Shown: in pieces, positions 1 through 8,069 of the stretch
How positions within the stretch are numbered: position 1 is the first letter of the stretch
How the letters are laid out: each line of letters starts with the position of its first letter
Assembly (NCBI GenBank): GCA_963766995.1
Contig: CAVYCE010000003.1
Location: forward strand, 124,001 to 188,000
Reading direction: 5' to 3'
DNA length: 64,000 nt
Source of the DNA: Bog-473 sp963766995
Lineage (GTDB): Bacteria > Actinomycetota > Acidimicrobiia > Acidimicrobiales > RAAP-2
The notes under the pieces: model-generated
Told to the model about the DNA's origin: nothing
What the model saw: only the letters and a program-made list of their open reading frames with translations
Databases searched by the model: none
Made by a program: the position numbers and the translations under genes

Positions 1-711
1 CCGAAGAGCTTCAATGGGTACTCCGCTCTCCAACTCCAACGCCGGACCGAACCGATCAAAAAGATCGGGCAGCAGGTTGGTGTCGTCACCGGTGAGCCGG
101 GCCGAGCGGATCCAGGTCAGGTGATTGAGTCCCACGTGCTCAATTTCGACGGTATCAGGGCCGACCTCGAGGTACTGCCCGATGCGGCGCTGGGCCCAAA
201 TGGCCACGTTGCACAGTCCAACGGCTCGGTGTCCTTCGTCGAGAAGCGCCTGCGTCACGATTCCCACGGGATTGGTGAAGTCGACGAACCAGGCGCCCGG
301 GTTGGCTCGCTCGGCCGTGGCTTCGGCCAGCTCCAACACCGTCGGCACCGTGCGCAGGGCCTTGGCCAGACCGCCGGCCCCGGTGGTCTCCTGACCGAGA
401 CAGCCGTATCCAACCGGGAGTGTTTCATCAACGTGGCGCGCCGCCTGACCTCCAATTCGCAGCTGGACAACCACGAAGTCAGCCCCTTCCAGGGCGGCGT
501 CCGGATCGGCCGTGGTGGAGAACGTCCCGTTCCAACCTCTCTCCCGCAGGATTCGCTCAGAAAGACCGCCCACGGCATGACGGCGCTCTTCGCTGGGATC
601 GAGCAGGACCAGGTCGTCGACCACCATCCGATCCTCGTAGTCGCACAGTCCGTCGACGAGCTCGGGCGTGTAGGTGCTGCCTCCTCCGACCACCGCCACC
701 TTTATCCCCAC
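1..711 (-). CDS. Glycoside hydrolase family 4 (6-phospho-beta-glucosidase-like), C-terminus beyond window edge
   Basis: The first 237 codons are present and the gene runs off the left edge. It was read directly from the reverse complement, from a GTG start. Residues 9-15 form the NAD-binding loop GGGSTYT. Cys167-Asn168 (in GLCNVA) and Asn196-His197 (in GLNHLTW) match the metal-binding Cys and His of GH4, enzymes that cleave phospho-glycosides by an NAD- and Mn-dependent redox mechanism. Also seen are FVDFTNPVG and AQRRIGQYLEVG, typical of the family. It lies 60 bp from, and divergent to, a sugar-kinase-like gene, so the pair probably handles imported beta-glycosides or amino sugars. Which phospho-sugar is used cannot be told. 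No clear ribosome site precedes the GTG, so the exact start is uncertain. Confidence 0.9.
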   Translation of the reverse strand, partial: MGIKVAVVGGGSTYTPELVDGLCDYEDRMVVDDLVLLDPSEERRHAVGGLSERILRERGWNGTFSTTADPDAALEGADFVVVQLRIGGQAARHVDETLPVGYGCLGQETTGAGGLAKALRTVPTVLELAEATAERANPGAWFVDFTNPVGIVTQALLDEGHRAVGLCNVAIWAQRRIGQYLEVGPDTVEIEHVGLNHLTWIRSARLTGDDTNLLPDLFDRFGPALELESGVPIEALR

Positions 712-771
712 GGCGAGCGAACCTACTATCCGACCGTGGCCGACGACCCTGGACCAACCGAGCGTCAACTC

Positions 772-1755
772 ATGCCAGCGGTGCTCGCCATTGATGGCGG
801 CAGCACCAAGACCGATGCCGTGCTCGTTGCCGCCAACGGCACCCTCTTGGGACGAGCGCGAGTAGGGCCGAGCAACCATCAGTTCCTTGGTATCGACGGT
901 GCCATTGAGGCCTTGGCCGAAGCAGTCGCTGACGTATTCGCCGATGCTGGCGTGAGTGACGCAGCCATGCCCTTGTGTGAGGTGGGCGTCTATTGCCTAG
1001 CCGGTATCGACCTTCCGATCGATGAGAACCGACTGGCCCCAGCCATCGCGCTGAGAGGCTGGACGGGCACCGATCTCTTGCGCAACGACACCTTTGCCAT
1101 ATCGAGGGCAGGCACACAGGCCTCGTGGGGCATTGGGGTGGTGTGCGGAACGGGGATGAACTGCGCCGGGACCGGGCCCGACGGCAGCACTGTCCGTTTC
1201 CCTGCGTTGGCCGAACTGTCGGGCGACTTTGCCCCCGGCGGGTCATGGCTCGGTATTCGTGCTCTCGGACTAGCGCTCCGCGCCGGCGACGGACGAGGAA
1301 AGCCGACGCTCCTGACCGAGCGCATTCCCGTGCACTTCGAGCAACTAAGTGTGGACGACGTGTTGCTCGGGATCTACAGCGGCACCATTCCCTACGGCCG
1401 GGTGTTTGAACTGGCCCAGGTCCTGTTGGACACGGCTAAGGAGGGCGACACCGAGGCCCAGGGAGCGGCCGCCATCCTGGCCGACGAAGTCGTCGCCTTC
1501 GTCACTGCGGCCATCAATCGATTGGATGTCAGCGCCGCACCAGTGGAGGTGGTCCTTGGCGGCGGCGTCTTCCACACTTCCTACGAGGGCTTCCATGACC
1601 GGGTGGCCGCCGGCATCCATCGAGCGGCGCCACTGGCGGTGCTTCGGCGCCTCGACGCACCCCCGGTCTTGGGTGCAGGACTCCTGGGGCTCGATGCCAT
1701 CGGTGCCACTGATGAGGCCAAAAGCGCACTCAGAACGGCGCTCAGTTCAGCCTGA
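772..1755 (+). CDS. BadF/BadG/BcrA/BcrD-type ATPase, N-acetylglucosamine kinase-like
   Basis: A 327-residue cytoplasmic kinase of the ASKHA fold. The phosphate-1 loop DGGSTKTD is at residues 8-15, a second glycine-rich loop (VVCGTGMNCAG) is near residue 125, and the C-terminal adenosine loop VVLGGGVF is near residue 260. The family includes N-acetylglucosamine kinase and the ATPases that activate 2-hydroxyacyl-CoA dehydratases. The length, and the divergent GH4 gene 60 bp away, favour a sugar kinase acting on a hydrolysis product. I chose the ATG that begins MPAVLAIDGG. The frame stays open upstream to position 121, but that part is only the complement of the GH4 gene. The stop lies one base from the stop of the convergent exporter gene. 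Confidence 0.85.
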   Translation: MPAVLAIDGGSTKTDAVLVAANGTLLGRARVGPSNHQFLGIDGAIEALAEAVADVFADAGVSDAAMPLCEVGVYCLAGIDLPIDENRLAPAIALRGWTGTDLLRNDTFAISRAGTQASWGIGVVCGTGMNCAGTGPDGSTVRFPALAELSGDFAPGGSWLGIRALGLALRAGDGRGKPTLLTERIPVHFEQLSVDDVLLGIYSGTIPYGRVFELAQVLLDTAKEGDTEAQGAAAILADEVVAFVTAAINRLDVSAAPVEVVLGGGVFHTSYEGFHDRVAAGIHRAAPLAVLRRLDAPPVLGAGLLGLDAIGATDEAKSALRTALSSA

Positions 1756-1763
1756 ATCAGGCT
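1749..1763. other. Inverted repeat spanning two convergent stop codons
   Basis: AGCCTG, a 3-nt loop, then CAGGCT. The hairpin contains the stop codon of the kinase (1753-1755) and that of the MFS gene (1757-1759). It has no T-tract, so a role as a bidirectional terminator is only possible. Confidence 0.3.
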
Positions 1764-3808
1764 CCTGCCGCCCCCACCTCGGCCGGCGCAAAGGCATCGG
1801 ACACCAGCCGGTTGTCATCGGCCAACAGCGCATTGGCCAGGTGCTTGACCATGTCCAGGACTTCAGGGTGTTCCTGGGGGTCCCATCCCCCGAGCAGCTC
1901 GGTCAGCCCACTCCGGCGCGCTTCGGTGAGGCGCTCCATGGCGTTGACGCCAGAGGCGGTGACCGTCAGGTCGCGCTCGTCGCCCCGTCGCACTTCTTCC
2001 ACCATGCCGGCCGCTACCAGGCCCTCGATGCCGGGCGTGATGATTTCCTGATCCACCTTGAGGTCTCGGGCTACCTCCGACACCGTGCACATGGGGTGAT
2101 CGGCCAATCGATACAGCAGCCAGCAAGAACGAGGGGGCAGATCGATGCCGGCTCGCTGGGCCAAGGTCTCGTAGAGCTCGGTGCGATTCTCCCGAGCGGC
2201 GTAACGCTGCAGTGACAGCTCGACTTCTTCGAGCGACGTGCGGGTCCTCGGCACGCCAAAGGCCTCGCCGGTGTCGACCGTCTGCACCGTCTTGCGCAGC
2301 TCCAACTCCGGTAACAACCAACTGAGGAGGAAGGCCACAAATGCAATGGGCACGGCCACCAAGAACACCGTCTGAGTGGCGTTGGTCAATGCCTCAATGA
2401 TCTTCTCGTAAACAGCCGGATCGGCCTTGTGCACCAACTCCAACGCAGTGGGGTCCAAGGCCTGCACATTGACGTGGCTGCTGTGGGGCAACGCTGCGAT
2501 CACCGGCGCCAACTTGTGCGACACCACGTTGGCGTAAATGGCACCGAACACAGCCGTCCCGAAACAGCCCCCGATGCCACGGAAGAAGGTGGCGCTACTG
2601 GTAGCCACCCCGAGGTCTTGATACGACACCGCGTTCTGCACGGCCACCACGAGCACTTGCATGATTAAGCCCAGTCCCACACCGAAGACGAACATGTACC
2701 CGGCCATGGTCCAGGCACCAGTGTGCTGGCCAATCAGGGACATGAGGTAGGCCCCAATGGTCATGAGGGCCGTGCCGACAACAGGGAACACCTTGTAGCG
2801 CCCCATGCGCGACACCAACTGACCCGAGAGGATGGAGGCGCCCAACATCCCACCCATGAGAGGCAGGATGCGCAGACCCGAGACGGTTGGGCTGACCAGC
2901 TTCACGTTCTGGAGAAAGAGGGGCAGAAACGTCAGGGCCCCGAACATGGCGAAGCCAATGACGAACCCAATGGAGCCTGCGGAGGAAAAGACACGCTCGC
3001 GGAACAGGCGCAAGGGGATGACCGGCTCCTTGGCCGAACGCTCGGCCAACAGGAAGGCGACGACGAGCACGACGCCCGCCGCTCCCAACCCGACGCTCTG
3101 GGGCGAGGCCCAAGACCAGGAGATGCCGCCCAGGCTGGCAAAGACGATGAGCAACGTGGCCCCGGCTGAAAGGAGGGCAGTCCCGGCATAGTCGATGGCG
3201 TGGTGCACCCGGCTGAGCGTGCCCGGCAGCACTGCGCCAGTGACAAAGAGCGCGGCGATACCCAACGGCAGATTGATATAGAACACCCAGCGCCATGTCA
3301 GGTAGGTCACGCAAAGGCCGCCAATGAGGGGACCAATGACGGTGGCGATAGCGAACATGCCACCGAAGAGACCCATGTAGCGCCCGCGCTCACGCGGCGA
3401 GACGACATCGCCGATGATGCCCTGCGCTCCCACCATCAATCCACCGCCACCTAAGCCCTGCACGGCCCGGAAGGTCAACAACTCGGTCATGGTGTGACTG
3501 AAGCCCGAGAGGGCCGAGCCCACCACGAAGATGACGATGGACGCCTGGAAGAAGCGTTTGCGGCCGAACTGATCGCCCAACTTTCCCCACAGCGGCGTCG
3601 ACACCGTGGAGGTCAACAGGTAGGCTGTGACCACCCAGGCCAGATGCGAGCCTCCGTGCAGGTCGCCGACAATGGTGGGCAGCGCCGTTGACACGATGGT
3701 CTGGTCGAGTGCGGCCAGAAACATGCCCAAGAGCAAGGCGCCCAGTATGAGGAAGAGGCGCTTCCTGGTGATCTGGCCAATGAGGGGTGGGGACTGGGTC
3801 ACCGTCAT
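1757..3808 (-). CDS. DHA2-family MFS drug exporter with C-terminal winged-helix domain
   Basis: A 683-residue inner-membrane protein, predicted to export drugs in exchange for protons. LDQTIVSTALPTI near residue 35 is the TM1 signature of 14-helix (EmrB/QacA) pumps. GKLGDQFGRKR near residue 75 is MFS motif A. About 14 hydrophobic segments fill residues 15-520. The tail (about 550-670) is soluble and looks like a MarR-type winged helix (SCWLLYRLADHPMCTVSEVARDLKV, with hydrophobic spacing like an HTH, then a wing with RRGDERDLTVT). A transporter fused to such a domain is uncommon; the tail may sense substrate or bind DNA at the membrane, but this is inference. The ATG at 3808 follows a GGGGGATC ribosome site; an earlier in-frame start at 3829 has none as good. 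Divergent from nhaA. Confidence 0.9.
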   Translation of the reverse strand: MTVTQSPPLIGQITRKRLFLILGALLLGMFLAALDQTIVSTALPTIVGDLHGGSHLAWVVTAYLLTSTVSTPLWGKLGDQFGRKRFFQASIVIFVVGSALSGFSHTMTELLTFRAVQGLGGGGLMVGAQGIIGDVVSPRERGRYMGLFGGMFAIATVIGPLIGGLCVTYLTWRWVFYINLPLGIAALFVTGAVLPGTLSRVHHAIDYAGTALLSAGATLLIVFASLGGISWSWASPQSVGLGAAGVVLVVAFLLAERSAKEPVIPLRLFRERVFSSAGSIGFVIGFAMFGALTFLPLFLQNVKLVSPTVSGLRILPLMGGMLGASILSGQLVSRMGRYKVFPVVGTALMTIGAYLMSLIGQHTGAWTMAGYMFVFGVGLGLIMQVLVVAVQNAVSYQDLGVATSSATFFRGIGGCFGTAVFGAIYANVVSHKLAPVIAALPHSSHVNVQALDPTALELVHKADPAVYEKIIEALTNATQTVFLVAVPIAFVAFLLSWLLPELELRKTVQTVDTGEAFGVPRTRTSLEEVELSLQRYAARENRTELYETLAQRAGIDLPPRSCWLLYRLADHPMCTVSEVARDLKVDQEIITPGIEGLVAAGMVEEVRRGDERDLTVTASGVNAMERLTEARRSGLTELLGGWDPQEHPEVLDMVKHLANALLADDNRLVSDAFAPAEVGAAGA

Positions 3809-3900
3809 CGAAAGGATCCCCCACACCACAGCTGGCGATCAATCTGGAGTGCGCGCATTCGGGGGCAATCTTGGCAGGCCCAGCCGACAAGAATGAGGGG

Positions 3901-5124
3901 GTGCGATCACGGCGAGCCTCTCCCCCACCGTGGCACCCCTTGGCCTGGGCCAATTCGCTGACCCAGTTCGGACGTACCGAAGCGGCTGGCGGGGTCGTGC
4001 TGGTCGTGGCATTGGTCGCCGCCCTGGTGTGGGCCAACCTCGATGCGCACTCCTATTCGGCCGTCTGGGACCACCTTGTCTCTCGCCAGAGCAGCCTGCT
4101 CCCGCCCCAGCTCCACAGTGTGGAAGACCTGGTCGACAACGGGCTTATGACCATTTTCTTCCTGGCCATCGGTCTCGAGATCGGCCGCGAGGTGTCGGAG
4201 GGCTCGCTCCGTGATCGTCGTAACGTGCTTCTTCCCACCATCGCCGCATTGGGGGGTATGGCAGGCGCGGCCTTGGTCTACCTGGCCTCAGACGCCGTCC
4301 TGCATCCTTCGGTCAGCATCGCCAAGGGCTGGGGCATTCCGATGGCCACCGATGTGGCGTTCACCCTGGGGGCCATCGCTCTCCTGGGTCGCCGCGTGCC
4401 GGGACCGCTGCGCATTTTCGTGTTGGCCCTCGCCGTGGCCGACGACGTGGCGTCGGTCATCGTCTTGGCGGTGGTGGCCCACACCGACTTGCACCTCTGG
4501 TGGCTGCTCGGTGCGCTGGCAACACTTGCGGCCACGACGGTCATGCGACGCCACGTTCGGCACAGTTGGTGGCCCTACGTGATTGCGGTGGTCATCGTCT
4601 GGTACTGCCTCGTCAGGGGCGGCGTCGCCCCGACGTTGGCCGGAGCATTCATCGGAGTACTGGTGCCCGTGTCGCGCGGAGCCAGGGCCGGTGTCGCGCT
4701 CGAACAACCCGTGCACGACCTCTCCAGCTTCGGCATCCTGCCGCTCTTCGTCTTGGCCAATGTCGGCGTCACGGTGACGGCAGCGCTGTGGCATTCCACT
4801 TCTGCCATCTCGGTGATGACCGCCATTGTGGCGGCACGCACCCTGGGCAAGATGCTGGGCATCACCGTGGCCGTGGTTCTCTTCGTCCGACTTGGAATGT
4901 GCGACCTGCCTGAAGGGACGACGTGGCGCCAAATGACGGGCGTCAGCCTGTTGTGCGGCATGGGCATCACCGTCCCGCTGCTCTTCGCCCATGCCGTGTT
5001 CAGTGGACGGCCCACGCTGTTTGCGGGGGCCCAGCTCGGTCTGCTCATCGGGACGCTGGTGGCGGCGCTGCTGGGCAGCTTCTTCCTACTCACCGCCCAC
5101 CTCCGTAGCCGGACCGATCCTTAG
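3901..5124 (+). CDS. nhaA: Na+/H+ antiporter NhaA
   Basis: A membrane antiporter that expels sodium in exchange for protons. The sequence has the NhaA core: FRTEAAGGVVL-like N-terminal helix (RTEAAGGVVL seen), DNGLMTIFFLAIGLEIGREV, GWGIPMATDVAFTLG (helix IV, substrate Thr-Asp), and LALAVADDVAS, whose two adjacent aspartates correspond to the cation-binding pair D163/D164 of E. coli NhaA. A lysine in LGKMLGI matches K300, and PEGTTWRQM is well conserved. The start is uncertain. The GTG at 3901 gives 407 residues, close to the usual 390-440; the frame is open back to 3787, but that would overlap the divergent exporter gene. Confidence 0.93.
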   Translation: MRSRRASPPPWHPLAWANSLTQFGRTEAAGGVVLVVALVAALVWANLDAHSYSAVWDHLVSRQSSLLPPQLHSVEDLVDNGLMTIFFLAIGLEIGREVSEGSLRDRRNVLLPTIAALGGMAGAALVYLASDAVLHPSVSIAKGWGIPMATDVAFTLGAIALLGRRVPGPLRIFVLALAVADDVASVIVLAVVAHTDLHLWWLLGALATLAATTVMRRHVRHSWWPYVIAVVIVWYCLVRGGVAPTLAGAFIGVLVPVSRGARAGVALEQPVHDLSSFGILPLFVLANVGVTVTAALWHSTSAISVMTAIVAARTLGKMLGITVAVVLFVRLGMCDLPEGTTWRQMTGVSLLCGMGITVPLLFAHAVFSGRPTLFAGAQLGLLIGTLVAALLGSFFLLTAHLRSRTDP

Positions 5125-5214
5125 AATCCATCTTCTGGGTCCGCTCGCGCTACGGTCCCGGCGACATCTTGATCACCGCTCGCCGGCGATCTGACGAAGG
5201 AAGGTTGACTTCTC

Positions 5215-6180
5215 ATGCGCACCCGATTGACCGAGCTGCTCGGCGTTGAGCACCCCGTCATGCTGGCCGGAATGGGAGGGGTCTCCTACTCGGCGCTGTG
5301 CACCGCTGTCTCCGAAGCTGGCGGCTTCGGTTGCCTCGGCGCCGGCACCATGAACCCCGCCACCATGGAGGCCGAGATGTCGGCCGTGCGCAAAGCCACC
5401 GACAAGCCATTTGCCGTTGACCTTCTCACCGCCATGCCCGGCAGCATGAAGGATCAGGTACAGCTCATCATTGAGGGCGGTGCCACCGCCTTCGTCGCCG
5501 CATTGGGCGTGCCCACCGAGGTGATTGAGCAATGCCACAAGCACAATGTGCTCGTGGTCAACATGTGCGGCAAGGTGGAACACGCGGTGCGGGCCGTGGA
5601 AGCCGGTTGCGATCTCGTCGTGGCCCAGGGCACCGAGGCCGGTGGCCACACCGGACAGGTGGCCACCATGCCGTTGGTGCCCCAGATCGTCGATGCCGTC
5701 GGCGACAAGGTTCCAGTGGTGGCCGCTGGTGGCATCTTCGACGGCCGTGGCCTGGCGGCCGCATTGGCTCTCGGTGCCGACGGGATTTGGGTGGGTACTC
5801 GCTTCATCGCCACGCCAGAGGCCCGCGGCGTGCTCGGCTACAAAGAGCGGCTCCTCGAAACACGCGAGGACCAGACCACCGTCAGTCGCGCCTACTCAGG
5901 CAAGACAATGCGCGTGGTGCGCAACGGGTACACCGATCACTTCGACCAGCACCCCGAGGAGCTCAAGAAATTCCCCGAGCAGCTCGGCATCTCCTACGGC
6001 GCCGGCACCATGCACCTGGGTGGCGACTCGTTCACCGACGGTGTCGATGTCGAGAAGGAGTGCTACCCGGCCGGTCAGGGCGTGGGCGCCATCACCGAGC
6101 TCGTCCCTGCGGGCGAGTTGGTGCGGCGATTTGTGGCCGAGGCCGAAGCGGTCCTCGCCCGAATGCCCAGTCTCCGCTGA
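5215..6180 (+). CDS. Nitronate monooxygenase (2-nitropropane dioxygenase) family
   Basis: A 321-residue TIM-barrel FMN enzyme. Seen are PVMLAGMGGVS at residues 14-24 (FMN loop), GTEAGGHTG near residue 140 (the family signature with the catalytic-region histidine), VVAAGGIFDGRGLAAALALGADGIWVGTRF (in two parts, residues about 170-200) for phosphate binding. Members oxidise nitronates or act as flavin-dependent enoyl reductases in actinobacteria. A good ribosome site, GAAGGAAGG, precedes the ATG by 8 nt. It stands alone on the plus strand, with msrA converging 12 bp downstream. A second, divergent member of this family is at 33.5-34.6 kb. Confidence 0.88.
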   Translation: MRTRLTELLGVEHPVMLAGMGGVSYSALCTAVSEAGGFGCLGAGTMNPATMEAEMSAVRKATDKPFAVDLLTAMPGSMKDQVQLIIEGGATAFVAALGVPTEVIEQCHKHNVLVVNMCGKVEHAVRAVEAGCDLVVAQGTEAGGHTGQVATMPLVPQIVDAVGDKVPVVAAGGIFDGRGLAAALALGADGIWVGTRFIATPEARGVLGYKERLLETREDQTTVSRAYSGKTMRVVRNGYTDHFDQHPEELKKFPEQLGISYGAGTMHLGGDSFTDGVDVEKECYPAGQGVGAITELVPAGELVRRFVAEAEAVLARMPSLR

Positions 6181-6192
6181 GGAGGCCAGACC

Positions 6193-6852
6193 TCAGTTCA
6201 ATCCGGCCAGCCCGATCGGGCAGGACACTCCGGTGCCACCATGTCCGCAGTAACCACCGGGGTTAGCCTCGAGATACTGCTGGTGATACGGCTCGGCGTA
6301 ATAAAACGGGACCAGCCGGCGCGATTTCCGTGGTGATGTGCGCCGTAGCGGGCTTCATGGAGTGACTGCTGGAACTGCTTGGCCACCACTTCGGCCGCCG
6401 TCGCCTGCTGGGGAGACGTGGTGTAAATGGCCGAGCGGTATTGGGTGCCCCGGTCGTTGCCCTGACGCATGCCTTGCGTCGGGTCGTGACCCTCGAAGAA
6501 GACACCCAGCAGCGTCTCGTAGGAGATGGCAGCGGGATCGAAGACGACCAGCACTGCTTCGGTGTGACCGGTCCGGCCGCTGCACACCTCGTGGTAGGTG
6601 GGATTGGGCGTCACGCCTCCGGCGTAGCCAACGGCCGTTGTGTACACGCCGGGCTGGGTCCAGAACGGCGCGCTCGGCACCCCAGAAACACCCCAGGCCG
6701 AAAATGGCCTGCTCCATCCCGTCTGGGAACGGCGGCGTGATGGTGGTCCCAAGTACGAGATGCGGGGCTAATCCTTCCATCGCCTCCTCCCGCCCAGGGA
6801 GTGCCTTGTCGGCCCCAATCATCTCGGACTTGTGCGATGAGAAGAGTCCCAA
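6193..6852 (-). CDS. msrA: Peptide-methionine (S)-S-oxide reductase MsrA, disrupted by three single-base insertions
   Basis: Reduces methionine-S-sulfoxide in proteins. The pieces, read in three frames, rebuild a full long-form MsrA: PHLVLGTTITPPFPDGMEQ, the catalytic-cysteine motif GLGCFWGAER, YTTAVGYAGGVTPNPTYHEV, CSGRTGHTEAV, DPTQGMRQGNDRGTQYRSAI, ITTEIAPAGP, then YYAEPYHQQYLE and a C-terminal GGYCGHGG. Frames change near 6669, 6338 and 6307, each explained by one extra base; removing three bases gives exactly 218 residues, the normal length. Conservation is intact between the breaks, so sequence error is more likely than gene decay. The start is TTG at 6852, preceded by TTGGAGG. Convergent with the nitronate monooxygenase gene. 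Confidence 0.87.
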
Positions 6853-6983
6853 GGTGCCTCCAATGGCGTTCGATAGCTGAGGGGTGTCGACCTACGTCAG
6901 TTCGTCGTAATGCTGCGTCCAGTATGCGCATCCCAGGCTGCTTTCGTGCCGCGCCCAGAAAATAATAGATATTTTTCGTGACA

Positions 6984-7007
6984 TCGCAATACTATTGTGA
7001 TATATCA
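6984..7007. promoter_or_regulatory. Candidate PadR operator upstream of the ferredoxin-padR-ABC operon
   Basis: An AT-rich island in otherwise GC-rich DNA, between divergent msrA and the ferredoxin gene. It holds a 17-nt near-perfect palindrome at 6984-7000 (TCGCAATA, C, TATTGTGA, one mismatched pair) overlapping a perfect 10-nt palindrome at 6998-7007 (TGATATATCA). PadR regulators commonly repress their own multidrug-exporter operon from such sites. The binding protein is inferred from position only. Confidence 0.45.
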
Positions 7008-7040
7008 TTATCGTTACACAAAGGAAGGATCGGGTGAAGC

Positions 7041-7446
7041 ATGACGAGCGCAACTGAAGGCGAATCCGGCCAGTTTGAAGACGAACCGGTGCCAACTGGC
7101 GCCGCTCGACGCACTAACCCCGCCAAAGTGCGGCAGGCCCGAGCCAATCCGGATCGTCCTGGCGAGAAGTGCCGGGCTGAACCGGGGCGATTCATCCCCG
7201 TCGTCGACCTGGGCCGCTGTGAAGCAAAGGGCGACTGCACCGAGGTCTGTCCGTATGACGTCTTCGAGGTGACCCGCACGGCCGACGCCGACTTCAACGC
7301 ACTGGGCCTGCTGGGCAAGCTCAAGAGCGTGGCTCATGGGCGCAAGGTCGCCTACGCAGTCCGGGCCGACGCCTGCCATGCCTGTGGCCTGTGCGTGGTG
7401 GCCTGCCCGGAGAACGGCCATCACCCTCGTCATGCAGACCGCCTGA
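7041..7446 (+). CDS. Two-cluster ferredoxin with one frameshift near its end
   Basis: A small cytoplasmic electron carrier. The second cluster motif is complete (CHACGLCVVACPE: C-x2-C-x2-C-x3-C-P). The first reads CEAKGDCTEVCP, where the expected second cysteine is lysine, so this site may hold a 3Fe-4S or atypical cluster. As printed, the frame runs on into the padR gene. One extra G near 7416 explains this: without it the protein ends normally as ENAITLVMQTA at a TGA (7444-7446), giving 134 residues. The N-terminal 45 residues are polar and carry no motif I know. A GGAAGGA ribosome site lies about 12 nt upstream of the ATG. First gene of an operon with padR and an ABC exporter. Confidence 0.8.
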
Positions 7447-7487
7447 TCCCGACCAATCAACTACCGAAATACAAAGGAGTTTCCCTC

Positions 7488-8063
7488 ATGGGACACGAAC
7501 GACACTACGGACACGAATCACCACGAGACGGGCGCATGATGCGCGGTCCGCACGGCCACCACGATCACCACGAAATGGGTGGACGCGGCCGCTGGGGCGG
7601 CGAGCGAGGTGGCTGGGGTGGTGGCCGACGCATGCGCCGAGGCGACATCCGCCGCGTCATTTTGGCCGCACTGAGTGACAATCCGGCTCACGGCTATGAG
7701 GTCATGCGCCGGCTGGAGGAGATGAGCGGCGGGCGGTGGCGACCAAGCCCAGGCTCGGTGTACCCACACCTCCAGATGCTGGAAGACGAAGGCATGGTCC
7801 ACTCGTCGCAGCAGGACGGCACACGCACCTTCAACATCACCGATCAAGGCAAAGCCGAAGCAGCCAAGGACACCTCGCTCCCCTGGCAGGAGGGCGGTGA
7901 AGACAACGACGACCAGATTGTCAGTCTGCGCCAAGCCGTCACTCAGCTGATGAGCGCAGCCAAGCAACTGTCGGGTGCTGGCGAAGACTCTCAGGTCACA
8001 CGCGGTATTGCCGTGATTCAAAAGGCTCGCAAGGAGCTCTACCAAATTCTGGCGGAGGATTAA
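7488..8063 (+). CDS. PadR-family transcriptional regulator with His/Gly-rich N-terminus
   Basis: A 191-residue DNA-binding repressor. Residues 1-50 are rich in His, Gly and Arg (GPHGHHDHHEMGGRGRWGG). The PadR winged helix follows at about 52-125, with DIRRVILAALSDNPAHGYEVM, the helix-wing segment PSPGSVYPHLQMLEDEGMV, and a wing ending TFNITDQGKAEA. A C-terminal helical region (about 140-191) probably dimerises. The ATG follows AAAGGAG by 7 nt, which shows that it starts independently of the ferredoxin frame. The downstream DrrAB-like exporter starts 6 bp after its stop, so it most likely represses this operon and is released by an exported drug. The histidine cluster might bind metal; that is speculation. 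Confidence 0.9.
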   Translation: MGHERHYGHESPRDGRMMRGPHGHHDHHEMGGRGRWGGERGGWGGGRRMRRGDIRRVILAALSDNPAHGYEVMRRLEEMSGGRWRPSPGSVYPHLQMLEDEGMVHSSQQDGTRTFNITDQGKAEAAKDTSLPWQEGGEDNDDQIVSLRQAVTQLMSAAKQLSGAGEDSQVTRGIAVIQKARKELYQILAED

Positions 8064-8069
8064 TTCTGA

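Noticed and set aside
121..771. N-terminal extension of the kinase-like gene from position 121
   Set aside because: The residues are the complement of the GH4 gene, whose own frame shows NAD and metal motifs.
5125..5214. Strong terminator between nhaA and the nitronate monooxygenase
   Set aside because: A CCGGCGA/TCGCCGG pair exists but with a 15-nt loop and no T-tract, too weak to call.
6193..6852. msrA as a decaying pseudogene
   Set aside because: Motifs are intact between the three breaks and the corrected length is exact, so error is likelier than decay.
7041..8063. Fusion of a ferredoxin and a PadR regulator in one 340-residue protein
   Set aside because: One extra G near 7416 creates it. 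Without that base the ferredoxin ends normally at 7446, and padR has its own ribosome site AAAGGAG and ATG at 7488.
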